Shown in pieces: positions 25,587 through 36,159 of a DNA stretch of 64,000 nucleotides. The notes beneath the pieces are model-generated. The model was not told the DNA's origin. It searched no databases and worked only from the letters and a program-made list of their open reading frames with translations. A program made the translations under genes and the position numbers. Each line of letters begins with the position of its first letter. Positions within the stretch are counted from its first letter, which is position 1. This DNA is from Cheilinus undulatus (Eukaryota; Chordata; Actinopteri; Labriformes; Labridae), in the NCBI RefSeq assembly GCF_018320785.1, contig NC_054866.1, positions 14,555,885 to 14,619,884 of the forward strand, written 5' to 3'.

Positions 25587-25965
25587 TATCTGGTACCTAC
25601 GCCGTAATGCAAGAAAAACGTACTCCAACCTTGCACTATGAGTACAATATGTTTTAGTATTCAATGCAGAATTTCGTATAACGTGGCAAAGTGTTTCATA
25701 CTGCAAAGAGGAAAAAAGAGCTAAAGTGGCGGTTTGATCGATCCTGACAGAGATCTTCATTTGGTGCAAGCTCGCGTCACAGCAGTGTGCCAAAAAAAAA
25801 AGAAAAAAAAAAAAGCACAAAATAATTGAACCTGCTCTTGAAAAAACAATGATGGACAAACGTTTTGGAGTCATTGTGCAAACACTGTTAGAGCAACGTA
25901 AGTTTTTCTTTTTTAGAGTGCAAACGTTTTGTAAGAAAAAACAGGCTCAGTGTGCAAAGGCTTTA

Positions 25966-26593
25966 ACATTACAAAACTAGCTTTTATGGCTAGCATGGCA
26001 GCTAACAATGAAGTAATCTTATTTGAAGAATCTACAACAATCTCGAGAAAGACTGAACTTACATGGTACCTTCCCAAACTCATCAGTAAAATCTGCCATT
26101 TTCAAGTTTGTCACAAACCTCTTGTTGTTTGTATGATATTGTTGCTTCTTTGTCTGCTCTTCCTCATTTCCCGCCTTCACTGAGCAGTGCAGTGACATCA
26201 CAAAAAAGCAGCATCTGATTAGTTCTCTTTTGTTTTTCTCCAGTGCTGATTGGCCCACAGATAGAAACTTACAGAACCAAGTAAGACTGTGACTTTGCAA
26301 TTGTAACTGTGTGTTTTCATTATTATACATCTAGAAATATATATGGAAGTTGTCAAAAAGTAAGGATGTTTGTATATATCTCAATTTTGACAAACACGTC
26401 AGAAAGAACCTTAAAATTAAAATGTTAAGTGATGTCTGGATGTACTGACCAGTAGTCCAAGTAGTTGTTGTCCATGCAGCTTTAATTTCTCTTCATTGAT
26501 TCAAGATGCAAAAATCACAAGTTTTAAAAGACAAAAACACCATCTGATATTCATTCTAAGAGTGGGTGATGTACAGTAAAACAAGATCACAGG
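25966..26593. other. Downstream flank / 3' UTR region of the HSPB7-like gene
   Basis: Sequence after the stop of the minus-strand sHSP gene. A possible minus-strand ATTAAA polyadenylation signal lies at 26486-26481, giving a 3' UTR of about 130 bases; this is a guess. No other gene is seen. Confidence 0.4.
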
Positions 26594-26776
26594 TCAAAGG
26601 TGAGCTTCGCTGCGATAGATCAGGACACTCTGGGGCTCCGGTGCTGTGGTCCGGCGGACGCTCACAACTAGAGTACCATCAGGATTAATGTTCCCACTGA
26701 CAGACAAGGGGTCCATATCCTCTGGGAACAGGGACTTATGGGTGAAAGTGTCACTGACACTTCCATCATCGTGGAT
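26594..26776 (-). CDS. hspb7-like: HSPB7-like exon 3 (second half of alpha-crystallin domain, stop)
   Basis: 183 bases, 60 residues and a stop, after acceptor TTTCCCCAG. Contains DTFTHKSLFPEDMDP and DGTLVVSVRR, the best match to HSPB7. The C-terminal tail (EPQSVLIYRSEAHL) lacks a clear I-x-I motif of the kind used for oligomer assembly by alphaB-crystallin and HSPB1. Confidence 0.9.
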   Translation of the reverse strand: MHDDGSVSDTFTHKSLFPEDMDPLSVSGNINPDGTLVVSVRRTTAPEPQSVLIYRSEAHL

Positions 26777-29700
26777 CTGGGGAAATAAAAACAATAGTCA
26801 AAATAAGAAAATAGAGTTTGAGAAAGGAGGAGTTGCTGTGAGAAAAGGTCAGCAAAACACTGGAGGCCATCCAGGGACAGAAAGTGGGAAGAAGAACAAC
26901 AGGGCCAAGAGAGGTGCAAGGGTGAGAAAAGAGGATGAGAACCAGAGAAAGAAAGCGCTGTGACAGGTCAGTGCTGCTTAGCCGGTGGAGAGAGAGAGGA
27001 AAGATGAACAGTGACTAGTTCACTCTGATAATGCTTTACTAAGACCTTAAAGGTAAGTCAATGGTTGCTGATATTAGCCAAAATCCCTGCTGACCACAGT
27101 TAAAATGATCGTCCTACACTGTAAACACTCACTTTCTTTTCTTCTTCTACTCTCTAGACTTTAAAGCAGCATTATATAGCGACAAGGAGTCTTTGTTGGT
27201 GCCCACTAAGTGTCTTTAAATGCAGCTCAGACAACATGTGGAAAATGGTGAAGCCAGTGAGAAGCCAGAGAACATGCTGACAAGGAACAGTAATACTGCA
27301 AGATTTAGTGATTTAAATAAATGTATTCAATTATAACAATAAAGTTTATAGTCTGTAGTATATGGGATAAGTTGGAGAAGGTCATCTATTACATGCTGGT
27401 TGACACAGCTTTCTAAGCCTGGATTTGCAGAAGAGCAGAAATACACCTCATTCACAAACACAAACCTTCTCTGCATGAACGACAACGTGGTGGTTGAAGG
27501 CCATCACTACCACATCGTGCGGCTCAAACTGGCTCACATCAGCTGACATGTAGTAACTGTCTCCCAAGCAATGCACACCACCACCTGTACTGCTCTGTCG
27601 GGCTGTCACAGCACCACCTACGGGAGCTGAAGAATTATACACAGAAAGGAGGCTTAAAACAACACAAGATGTTTAGAAAATAACACCAAAAGCAGAACCA
27701 GGATGTTAAAGTAGTGAGTTCAGTGTTTCAATTTTTATTCTTTATTTTATATGGATATTTAATATGCACTTTAACACTGGCTAAGTAAAAGAGCATGCAA
27801 TTGATTTTGAGATGTTATAGCTATTGCTAATGTCAAACTCTTGTCCTGAAATGCAAAAAGCAATTAAAAACCCTGTGAAATCTTAGGGCTATTTCAGACT
27901 CTGTGTATTGGTTGTGTTATGGTTGCTGTATGTTAAGACTCGTGTGTTTTTATCTCTTACACAGCGAAAATTCGCAGAAAGTTTCTAACTGTTTCGTATT
28001 GTGAGTCTGTGGCTCTGTCACTCCTTTAAAACTACACCAGATCCATCCATGCATCCAAGTTGGAGAGATGGAGAACTACTTTTTTATTGAGTCTCAGTTA
28101 TGACCTTATTTATATGTTATATATACGTTATATTTCCACATAACACACAAGCAAATCACGGTGTTTAAAGCAGTGGTTCTCAACTGTTGGGTCGGGTCCT
28201 AAAAATGGGTCCTGAAATGGTTGTGTTATGCAAACGGTTATGTTTTCTCCTGTTTTATTGTTTTGTTACACCTTTTATACTGTCTTAGGCCCAAGCTCTG
28301 CTATTTTTTATCATGTACATCTGATTAACCAAAAAGATTTCCAAAATTTGGGTCACAATTCTCCTTGAGGGATTTATGGTGTGTGCCGTGACTCAACCAG
28401 CTGAGAACCACTGGTTTAAAGTGAGGTTTCAGTGTGAGAGAGAGAAGGGAGGGGTCAGCAGGGCTAAGAGAGCAAGTGAGAAAGAAGTAGCAGGCACTGA
28501 TCTGAATCATCAGTTACCCATTTAAATGACTTGGTTTGATGTGAAAATTTACATGAAAAGAACCTGTTCCTAAAAAAAATAATGATGGACAAAATTCTGG
28601 TATCAGTGTGCATACATGATAAGAACAACATCAGATCAAATTTATTTTTTTACTGCCAAAAGATTTGGACGATAAAAATAAACTCAGTGTACAGAGATCT
28701 TTGCAGTGTGTATTAATGACTGAAACACGCACTCAGAACCAGGGTAAGCTCTGCCATTATGCCTAGCACCCCATACATGACACTCCCACATAGAGTATTA
28801 CAGGCAGGAGACCTCTAACTAAGTGGGTAACTTCACTCATGGTGCAAAAGTTTCTAATGTCCCATGGCATGAGGAAACTCCGATTAACGGATGATTGTGA
28901 AACAATTTCACTGAAATGACAAAAAATACTTAGCTGGAGTACACAGGCCGTAACTTAAAATTTCAAAAACATCAACAGACACACAAAAGTTGAATTCACA
29001 GAAATTGTGTGTTGTTGTCACACGCAATTGCTTAAATGGCCAAGGCTGTTAAGTTTCTTCTTCTTTTTCTGCTTGTTGGAGTGTCGCTTTAACCTGGTTG
29101 CCGCCACTTACTGGACGGTGGCGTGAATCAGAAAATTGGCAGCTCAGACCTTAGATCAGTGATTCCAACCTGTGGGCCGCGAAGGTATTGCAAGTGGGCC
29201 GCCAAATCATTTCCAAAATAGTATGATGTTTGTTGTGTTTAAAAGGATATTAAAAATGTTCAAATATTCTTTTCATTATTTTGTTGTTTTTCCTTCAAGT
29301 ATCAGACATGTGACAAGCAAATGAGAGATAGGAACTTTTGTTGTTATCTAGAGGTTATTGTGTGGACAGCTCCTTGAAAACTGTAATACTGGAGGTGTTG
29401 CAATATGTTACAGATGCTGTGTTAGCGACTGTGAAGCTTCCAACAAGTTTCTCCTGTATTCAGTTCAGTCCTTTATGATCAATCGTTAATAAAAAATCGC
29501 TCTGAGAACGCCTCTGTATTTATGGGGTCAGAGGTGGGCCGCGAAAATTTTTGAGACTTAAAAGTGGGCCCTGAGTTGGAAGTGGTTGGGAACCACTGCT
29601 GTAGATGTTACTTTCTTACTTCCTTGAAACAACAATAATATGGTTTCCCCTTACCCTGATATTAAACATTACTTCACAGAACCTAATGATAAGTACATAT

Positions 29701-32700
29701 TGTATGCTTGACTATCAACTGAAGTTAATTTATGTGAGCCTAGCTATCAGGGTTTACAGTGAAGAACTAACTTGATCCCATAATGATTAGAAATAGTTCA
29801 TTCATACATGGCTATTAACTGGAGCTGTGAGTAAGCTCACCTTTGACTTAAAGGGGACATATTTTACCCTTTTAAGATAAGTTTATAATGGTCTCCAAAC
29901 ATGCTTGTGAAGTCTGCTGCTGAAAAAACACTTCAGTATTGGAGTATTGGATTTTTGCATGCCTGAAACCCCTCTGTTTCAGCCCTGCTCAGAACGAGCT
30001 GTTCTGTGTGTGTGGCTTTAAATGTTGCTGAGCTGTCTGACTCCGCCTCTGACCACGCCCCTCTCAGGAAATGAATGTGGCTTAATGGATATGGCTCTCC
30101 TGATCCTCCTCTTAGCTGGCAGCTGAGAGCAGGATCAGGAGAGGGGGGCGGAGCTTTCTTCCAAGCAGGGAGGGAAAACACCTAGGGTTGGTGCTGACTC
30201 CCCACATGACATCATGAGGGGAAAATCTGAGAAGGGCTTGTTTCAGCACACATTTTCTGAAAGGTCAAGAAAGAGAGGGGGAGGGTATGAATTTTTTTTG
30301 GTACTTGAGGTGATTGCGGACAGAAGAGGCATATATTTTTATTAGAAAAGCCTAAATAAGTTATTTTTGTATAATATGACCACTTTAAGTTATGGTAAGT
30401 AGATCTGTGTTTTCAGAGGACCTGCATATTTACTCAGCCATGGAAACAGTGCCTTTTCTAACTTTACATTTTCAGGCACCAAAACAGCTGATTTTAATGA
30501 AACAAACAGGCAAAGCAGAACAAAAGGCTACTGTTTTCGGCAGTAAAATTTCAGCTTTATTTTAGATAGTTCTGTTGTATATACGTTTTCTTTTAATTCA
30601 AAATTTGGCACAGACTTACACTTCAAATTGCATTCGAACTATGTAGATTGCCAAGAAAAAAAGGGTAAATTTTGTGCATCATTACAACCCCAATACACAA
30701 CTAGATTTTCCCTTAATTTATTACAAAACTTGCACCAACACTAATTAAAAAAACAATATTTCTGCTAATCACTACCCAGTTTTCATGCATATATTTTAAT
30801 CATTGAACACTCTTTGCCTTTTTATACAAGCCAAGCTTTATAGCTCTTCTTATTTATTGCTTTGTTTTGGTATTTTATGTTCAGGCAGAAAGCAGGACTG
30901 TTTAGGAAGAAGGAGGGACTGAATCTTACATTTTGACAGTAAATTCATTTTACTGCATGTCAGGAAACAAAAATCTCTCAGTAATAAAAAGCTTTACTAG
31001 GGATTTTTAATCACGTGCATTTTCTTTTTATTCCATCTGATGTGTGGGCGCTGGAATATTCCACGTGAGTCAGTGAAATCAAATTATATCCCAATAATTG
31101 ATTATGGTTTAATTGTCCTGTTGTGTCATGCTGGCCATTAAGCTTTTATTTTATTTTGCCTCTCACTGCTTTGTGTGAATGTTAATGCTTCGTAATATTT
31201 CTTCAGGCCCCCGTGTTTTATATCAGCTTGGTTCTTTTTCCACCCTTGCTTCAGTTTGTTATGCGGCCCAGTAGACGTTGTCTGGAGACGAACCAAGTCT
31301 TCTTGGTTTCAGACGCCGTTATGACTTTGGATCATTACTTTCTCAGTGCTGAAGGTTTTTTTCTTCTTTCTACTCCTTTTTATTTCAATCAAGCCATCGC
31401 TGTAATGTGAGAACTAATGCTTCTCTCCTGCTGGTGCAGGAAATGAACAGAAGCAACTCTTTTACCCCTCAGGAAATACTGCAAACGTGCCTACGACCAA
31501 GGCACTAAAGCTCCTAGAGGCTCCAGTAGAGCCCCTTAAGTATGATGGGAGAGAGGATGAGTCAGTTCTCTTATGTAACACTTCATGCCCTGTGATAAAC
31601 AAACCAAGAAAGATTTACCTGAGTTTGTTTGAACATCGGGCCAAATTCACCATCGTCTTTCTGAGATTTTTCTTAAATATGTTCTAAAAAGTTCTGTGTC
31701 TACTGAAGTAGATCTAAATGGTATGCCGCTCAAAATGAAAACCAAACAGGCTGATCTAAGGACAGAATATTTATTAGTGTCAGTCTAAAGGAATTATTAG
31801 ATTCTGATGGAAATGGAAACTGTGACAGTAGGTTCTCACGGTTTTAAATAAGTGTCTATGAAAACAGAATCTTACAAAATTGATAAGCTTTTATTCATAG
31901 TTTACTATCTTGCAGTTTAGATCAAACACTACGTGATTTAAATCAGTGGTTCCCATCAGAAGCTCTTTCCAGTGGGTTCAACTCATCTATATCTTAACCC
32001 CCATGACTAAATAAGCTCCCTGAGATAATGAGGAAATTCCTTGAGAAATTATAAGTGGTGTAAAGATAATCCGATATGGATCGGTTAACCGATCTTGACG
32101 TCAGCAGTCCAAGTGCATCGGTCTGCGGAGCACTGGATTGGTAAAAATGTGGCACAAGCCGGTCTTTGGACTGGTTTTAATGTTAGAGACCGGTTCATAC
32201 AGACTCTGCTGCTTGTTTTCACAGCCTGTTCCACCATGCTTTGGCTCTTGCAAGACCCGCGGTGACCTTTTACCTTTAAACGAGAGTTCCGTTCTCCGTA
32301 GGTGCTCGCTAGGTAGCTGGATGTGTTTCATTGGTCGCCACCTAAACGTCTTTCAGTTACAGTTCTGCACCAAAGGAAAAGTCATGTGAACTTTAAATGA
32401 AGGAAGGATAACTTGCGAAATGTCTGCCTGTCTGTACACTTAGGAGAACAGCGATTAAGAACTACGGCAGCTCATAAATCTCACCTGTTGAGACGGAGCT
32501 AAAGTTTAGCTAAGATGCTAACTCTAAACGCAGCACAAACAGACCCGAACAGAAACACTTTTCTGAGTTAAAACTTGGAGAAGTCTCCAGTTATCACCAT
32601 AACAACAGCCCCTTTAATCACGGGTTTTACAGCGGTAACATGTTGTTGGGAGTGATTGATTTGGAGGCATAATCAATACATCTGAGCCCACTGATATGGT

Positions 32701-35700
32701 ATTTAACAAAGAGGACTTCACTGAGCTGAGATCAGCTGTTCTCCAGTGTTCTCTAGTGAATACTTACATTAAGAAGAATTATAAAAGGAAAAAAATGTAT
32801 AGAAAGCTGTTTTAATTAGACTTCTTTCAATATTATTTTAACCCCTTGTTCTCCTGTACTAGCAGACACACAGAGCTCTGTCCATCCAAATCTCCATGTG
32901 ACTTTAAATTTGTTTTATTTGTGCTTCTTGGGAAAATTTGATATTTGGTTTGTACTGTTAATGGGATTAATTATGCTAAGGAAGTTACAAGTACAGAAGG
33001 ACAAACATGTACCCAATTTATTGTCAAAGTAAGACACCTGGGTACCTGGGCGTGATGAAAACTTTCTTAAACATAATTTTAGATGTAAGCACAAGAGGCC
33101 TGGCATTTAGTCTCTTTTATAAATAAGATCAAATAAACTTAGATTATTATGACATTATCTTGCCCCCCCCCTTTTTTTTTTTTTGCTAATTTTTGTTAAA
33201 GTAAAAAGTTATTTTGATTCTATAATTAGATTGTCCCAGATCAAATTGCACTGAACTGAATCGGATCGGATCGGACCGAATCGTTCTGTATTTTAATGAA
33301 TCATCAGTGAATCAATCGTAGTCTGAGAATCGAGTTTCAAAATGAATTATCCTGAGAAGGAGAGATTCACACCCCTAGAAATGACCAAATTCTCAAGCTG
33401 TCTGAGGAAAACTGAGTAAAATAAAACGTAAAAATGCATGCCCTTCAATAATGATGCACTTTTCAAACATGAAAATGTTTGTTTTGCCCTTTTTCTTTGT
33501 TCATTCATGTTTTCTTCCATTAAGGTTAACATTTTTCATCATTGGAAATGATTGAATGATTTCAGGAACGTGGGTCGTGATTGGTTGACAAGGAGGTGGT
33601 GGTGGGTCCTGGCTCTAGACCAGTTGAAAACCACTGATTTGGAAAAGGATGACTTATACACCTGTGTAAAGTACTAAGACATCCAGTCTCATAAACTGCA
33701 GATATGTGCAGCTTCCTATCGAAATGAAAATCCATCCCCATTCATTGTGTACTGCAACCAGTTGCTTCAGCTTCACTTCTCAGGACGTGTTGGAATATTG
33801 AAGACAAACCAAACCAGCAGGGGTTGGTGCTATTTGTTAACTGTTTTCCCTCCTCATTATGTCATAATCATGCATTTGGAGAAAACAGGTGTTTAGGTAA
33901 ATAATCCATGTGGATCACTGGTTTGACAAAAAACACTCCGCAGTAAGGACAAGTGGTGGGCAGAGGAAAGCAGTGACTTGCGGGCCGTCAGTCTGTCTCA
34001 TCACTGCAGGCTGAGAGCTCAGCTACTGTACTGTAGTTAATAGATGTGCAGACTCCATAGGGCTAAAACAGATGGTACTGAAAGAGCAGCTCAGCTGCAC
34101 AGAAACTGACAAACAAATTTTAAATCAGTGCAGGAAGACAGTTCAAACCTTTTCCACCTTCACAAAATTTTAAAACAGACCGCACATGTTGATACATGTG
34201 TGTTGCTTGTCAGCCAAGGTCAAGCTCAATGGCATCTCTTTCACACCCGGAAATACGCCCGGAGACCGCAGACAATTATCAAGTCCTTGGGCAGCCACAG
34301 CATGACCAGGGACTTGTCATAGCCCTACTACCCACCCAGACTGTATGCAAGGCCCTGCTCACTCACGTCCACCCCTTACTCCACCCGAATGGTGTGAACT
34401 TAATTAATTTTTCATGAGATTATTTTCCCATGCTCCTGGTAATATGCAAGGACATCTAGCACATGTTTGGGGATGTGTCAATCTTCCTACCTGTCCCAAA
34501 GTGCCCTCAGGCAGCTTACTTGCTACATCTATACCTGCAGCCTTAATTTTTTTTTTCAAATATGCCTAAAACTTCTACACAGGGTCTATGTACATATACC
34601 AGTACTAAGTTCTCCGCCCTCTCCACAAACATCTTGTTCCAGGCCACCATTTTTTCCCTGGTGTCCCTGGCTCCCAAACTGCTGACACAGACTTTGTACA
34701 CCCAGGCAACATCTGAGCAGGTATAGCTTGTTTTGTCTACACACATATCACAGGTACAGGTGTAGTGAACCTTCCCCAAGGGTCCAGACTAGTTGCTTAC
34801 CGTGCCCTGACACCATGTCATAGCTACATGCAAAGTAGATTGCAGCAACAAAATTGTAATCGTAGTGCTATTGTAGTGTCCCTACAGCATGCAAGCAATG
34901 CAATACAGCAGCATGCAGGATGGCATTCTATTCGATTCTCCTCTTGCAATAATAAAGATGAGGAGCAAAGAAACAGGTGGAGGACAAGGGATCAGGAGTG
35001 TTGGACATTAATATTTTCTTTTATTTGCTCACTCAACAGAGCTTGTTAGCAGAAGTGGAAACAGTTATGCATTAACAAAATCCAAAATTCATGTTAGAAA
35101 TGTTACACAGACCTGAGTCAATATGGAGTCAAAACTATGCGGCTCAAAGCTGTAAAAGGCTTGTCATTAGAAAGCACCACACTTCTGATTGTCTTCATTC
35201 AAAATACAGATATAATATAGATGTATTTATTACAAACTGAAATTTACAGGGCAGAAGAATGAGTATTTAACAGATGCAGTGCAGACAGCGTATGCTTTTA
35301 GTCTGAGAAATGCAGTAGCCTACATAGCTCAAAATTGACATTTATCAAATAAATATTACAGTATTGGGTTGTTTCTGATTCTAAAGGTATCATATATGTA
35401 ATAAGACAGCTCTTTAGAAACTGGAAAATGTGTTTTTATGGCCCCCTTCCTCTCTCTTAGACTAAATAGACATAGTTGCATGAATTAGGATTTTTTTTCC
35501 AATAAAATTTCCTCACCCATTTGTCCAAAGGAGGATCTGCTGCGTCTGCTAAAGGGGTCCAAACAGTTTTGACCTCCGGAGCCCTCTTCTCTAAACAAAC
35601 TGGAGTAACCGTCAGAGTCAAGAAATGGCTCAAAGAGTGGATCCAGGGAATCAGACGATCTGTCCAGTGAGCCCTCTGACCTGAAGGAGCTGGAGGTGCT

Positions 35701-35763
35701 GTAACGAGAAGATGAGTGGAAGGACGAGGAAGATCTGCGGCTGGAGGATGTGACAGAAGCCAT
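26594..35763 (-). CDS. hspb7-like: Small heat shock protein, HSPB7 type (three exons, complete)
   Basis: Small heat shock proteins are ATP-independent holdase chaperones; HSPB7 is the cardiovascular/muscle member. Coding exons on the minus strand are 35763-35517, 27626-27466 and 26776-26594 (stop), joined by GT-AG introns of 7.9 kb and 0.69 kb, for 196 residues. Residues 1-83 are Ser-rich with a DPLFEPFLDSDGYSSLF stretch; the alpha-crystallin domain covers roughly 97-185. Shared with HSPB7, from memory: the poly-Ser N-terminus, GDSYYMSADVSQFEP, HAEK, DTFTHKSLFPEDMDP and DGTLVVSVRR. Residue 149, at the position of alphaB-crystallin Arg120, is His, as in HSPB7. The ATG has a good context (GTCATGG) and no upstream ATG in the inferred leader. 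The gene sits between clcn2 and fam131a. It may be the fish gene hspb12 rather than the direct hspb7 orthologue; I could not test this. Confidence 0.88.
27466..27626 (-). CDS. hspb7-like: HSPB7-like exon 2 (first half of alpha-crystallin domain)
   Basis: 161 bases between acceptor AATTCTTCAG and donor GTTTGT. It supplies two bases of codon 83 and 53 codons, ending in phase 0 at HAEK. It contains GDSYYMSADVSQFEPHDVVV, corresponding to the first strands of the alpha-crystallin fold. Confidence 0.9.
27884..28701. mobile_element. TIR element family B, copy 2
   Basis: It lies in intron 1 of the HSPB7-like gene. The right end has AACTCAGTGTACAGAGATCT. An inner block with GTGAGGTTTCAGTGTGAGAG matches the copy at 47571-48213. 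The left end (TTAGGGCTATTTCAGACTC) is eroded. An hAT-type MITE is inserted at 28171-28413. Confidence 0.55.
28171..28413. mobile_element. hAT-type MITE with exact 8-bp duplication
   Basis: Ends CAGTGGTTCTCAACTGTTGG (left) and CAACCAGCTGAGAACCACTG (right) are inverted repeats. Perfect octamers GTTTAAAG flank it (28163-28170 and 28414-28421). The uninterrupted sequence GGTGTTTAAAGTGAGGTTTC survives in the related element at 47959-47978, giving an empty-site comparison. Confidence 0.92.
29157..29598. mobile_element. hAT-type MITE
   Basis: Starts CAGTGATTCCAACCTGTGG and ends GTGGTTGGGAACCACTG. The inner GTGGGCCGCGAA motif occurs near both ends (about 29173 and 29535). Flanking octamers CCTTAGAT and CTGTAGAT agree at six of eight positions. 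It lies in intron 1 of the HSPB7-like gene. Confidence 0.8.
29852..30384. mobile_element. piggyBac-like MITE with TTAA duplication
   Basis: Left end AGGGGACATATT and the reverse complement of the right end AGTGGTCATATT match at ten of twelve bases. TTAA flanks both sides (29848-29851, 30385-30388), as expected for piggyBac-type insertion. A second, related copy lies at about 63690-64000. No transposase is present; a 126-codon-scale frame in the reverse strand of both copies is not conserved. Confidence 0.75.
30389..31943 (-). other. Intron 1 of the HSPB7-like gene, unique-looking part
   Basis: AT-rich sequence with no recognisable exon or bounded repeat. ORFs at 31213-31410 and 31487-31687 show no domain. 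Confidence 0.4.
31944..33636. mobile_element. hAT-like element with nested insertion
   Basis: The left end CAGTGGTTCCCATCAG and right end CCAGTTGAAAACCACTG are of hAT-MITE type in opposite orientation. Flanking octamers ATTTAAAT and ATTTGGAA share five of eight bases, so the pairing is only moderately supported. Most of the interior is a second element at 32053-33377. Confidence 0.5.
32053..33377. mobile_element. hAT-like element (nested)
   Basis: The left end AAGTGGTGTAAAGAT and the reverse complement of the right end (AGGGGTGTGAATCT) are similar. Flanks GAAATTAT (32045-32052) and GAAATGAC (33378-33385) share five of eight bases. The CGGATCGGATCGG stretch near 33262 and AATCATCAGTGAATCAATCG near 33299 are typical of the ends of fish hAT relics. 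An open frame at 32101-32331 has no recognised domain. Confidence 0.5.
33637..35516 (-). other. Intron 1 of the HSPB7-like gene, 5' part
   Basis: No exon other than exon 1 at its edge. The 34430-35050 stretch has several 70-95 codon frames on both strands, one Cys-rich (34543-34779), but none with a domain I recognise; it may be an old transposon. Confidence 0.35.
35517..35763 (-). CDS. hspb7-like: HSPB7-like exon 1 (start codon, Ser-rich N-terminus)
   Basis: Encodes residues 1-82 plus the first base of codon 83. It begins MASVTSSSRRSSSSFHSS and ends FGQM, then a donor GTGAGG. The exon ends in phase 1; joining to exon 2 gives Ala at codon 83. The Ser/Arg-rich, phosphorylatable-looking N-terminus is typical of the class. 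Confidence 0.9.
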
Positions 35764-35906
35764 GACAGAGGATATACAGCAGACTGTGAGAATTTCTACA
35801 AATTAGCTTTCGGACAACTGCTCAGCGCTAATACAGAGAAACGAATTTTTAAAAAGTTACTAGAAGCCCTTTCAGCCTTTCTCACTGTGCAGGGGTCCGT
35901 CTGGAG

Positions 35907-35914
35907 TTTTTATA
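35907..35914 (-). promoter_or_regulatory. TATA box of the HSPB7-like gene
   Basis: TATAAAAA on the minus strand, within CTTTATAAAAACTCC, about 145 bases upstream of the ATG. Transcription would start near 35880 and give a leader of about 115 bases without an upstream ATG. Confidence 0.65.
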
Positions 35915-35974
35915 AAGTCCTGGTGCATTGTGGGTCAGTAGAGCAGTGTGGGTTTCATTTCTATCTTTCTGCAG

Positions 35975-35984
35975 CCTTAAATGG
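35975..35984. promoter_or_regulatory. CArG box (SRF-binding consensus)
   Basis: CCTTAAATGG fits CC(A/T)6GG exactly and lies about 60 bases upstream of the TATA box. SRF sites of this kind are common in promoters of heart and skeletal muscle genes, and HSPB7 is a muscle gene. Whether the site is used is inference. I saw no canonical heat shock element (GAAnnTTC arrays) nearby. Confidence 0.55.
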
Positions 35985-36159
35985 CAGTTTGTCGGACCAC
36001 TGGTGCCAAGAATGTAACGGACAAACTGATAAGAAGTGGAGACCCCTTCTTATTCAGACAGCAGAGATAAGGCTGAAGGGGCCCTCTCAGAGACGCTTCA
36101 AGCATGTGGTCAGAAATAGCAAAGTGTTGGAGCGGTCAGATCGGCCGTTAGAATGACTG

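Larger units (their letters stand above)
23825..25600. mobile_element. TIR DNA element with Tc1-like insertion in its right arm
   Basis: The left arm starts GTAGGTACCAGATCCGTC and continues GGGGTCAGATCTGTCC. The right arm is its reverse complement in two pieces. GGACAGATCTGTCAGTCTGG lies at 24548-24567. ATCTGGTACCTAC ends at 25600. Between the pieces sits the Tc1-like element at 24572-25586. Without that insertion the element would be about 0.76 kb. No transposase of its own is visible. Confidence 0.65.
23775..25965. mobile_element. TIR element family B, copy 1, split by nested insertions
   Basis: The left end AAAGGTCTTTGCATACTG (23775-23792) and the right end CTCAGTGTGCAAAGGCTTTA (reverse complement TAAAGCCTTTGCACACTGAG) are the inverted ends of a family that also occurs near 27.9, 37.4 and 47.6 kb. 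Its body is interrupted from 23825 to 25600 by a second inverted-repeat element, itself interrupted by a Tc1-like element and a SINE. The part 25601-25965 is the rest of family B. Linking the 23.78-kb end to the 25.97-kb end is inference from the ends. Confidence 0.5.

Noticed and set aside
34543..35049. Cys-rich minus-strand frame and a 94-codon plus-strand frame as a possible gene
   Set aside because: No recognised zinc-binding spacing or family match, and no splice signals tying it to another exon; possibly transposon debris.
35764..36156. 146-codon plus-strand frame starting at 35716
   Set aside because: Antisense to exon 1 and the promoter of the HSPB7-like gene, with no recognisable domain.
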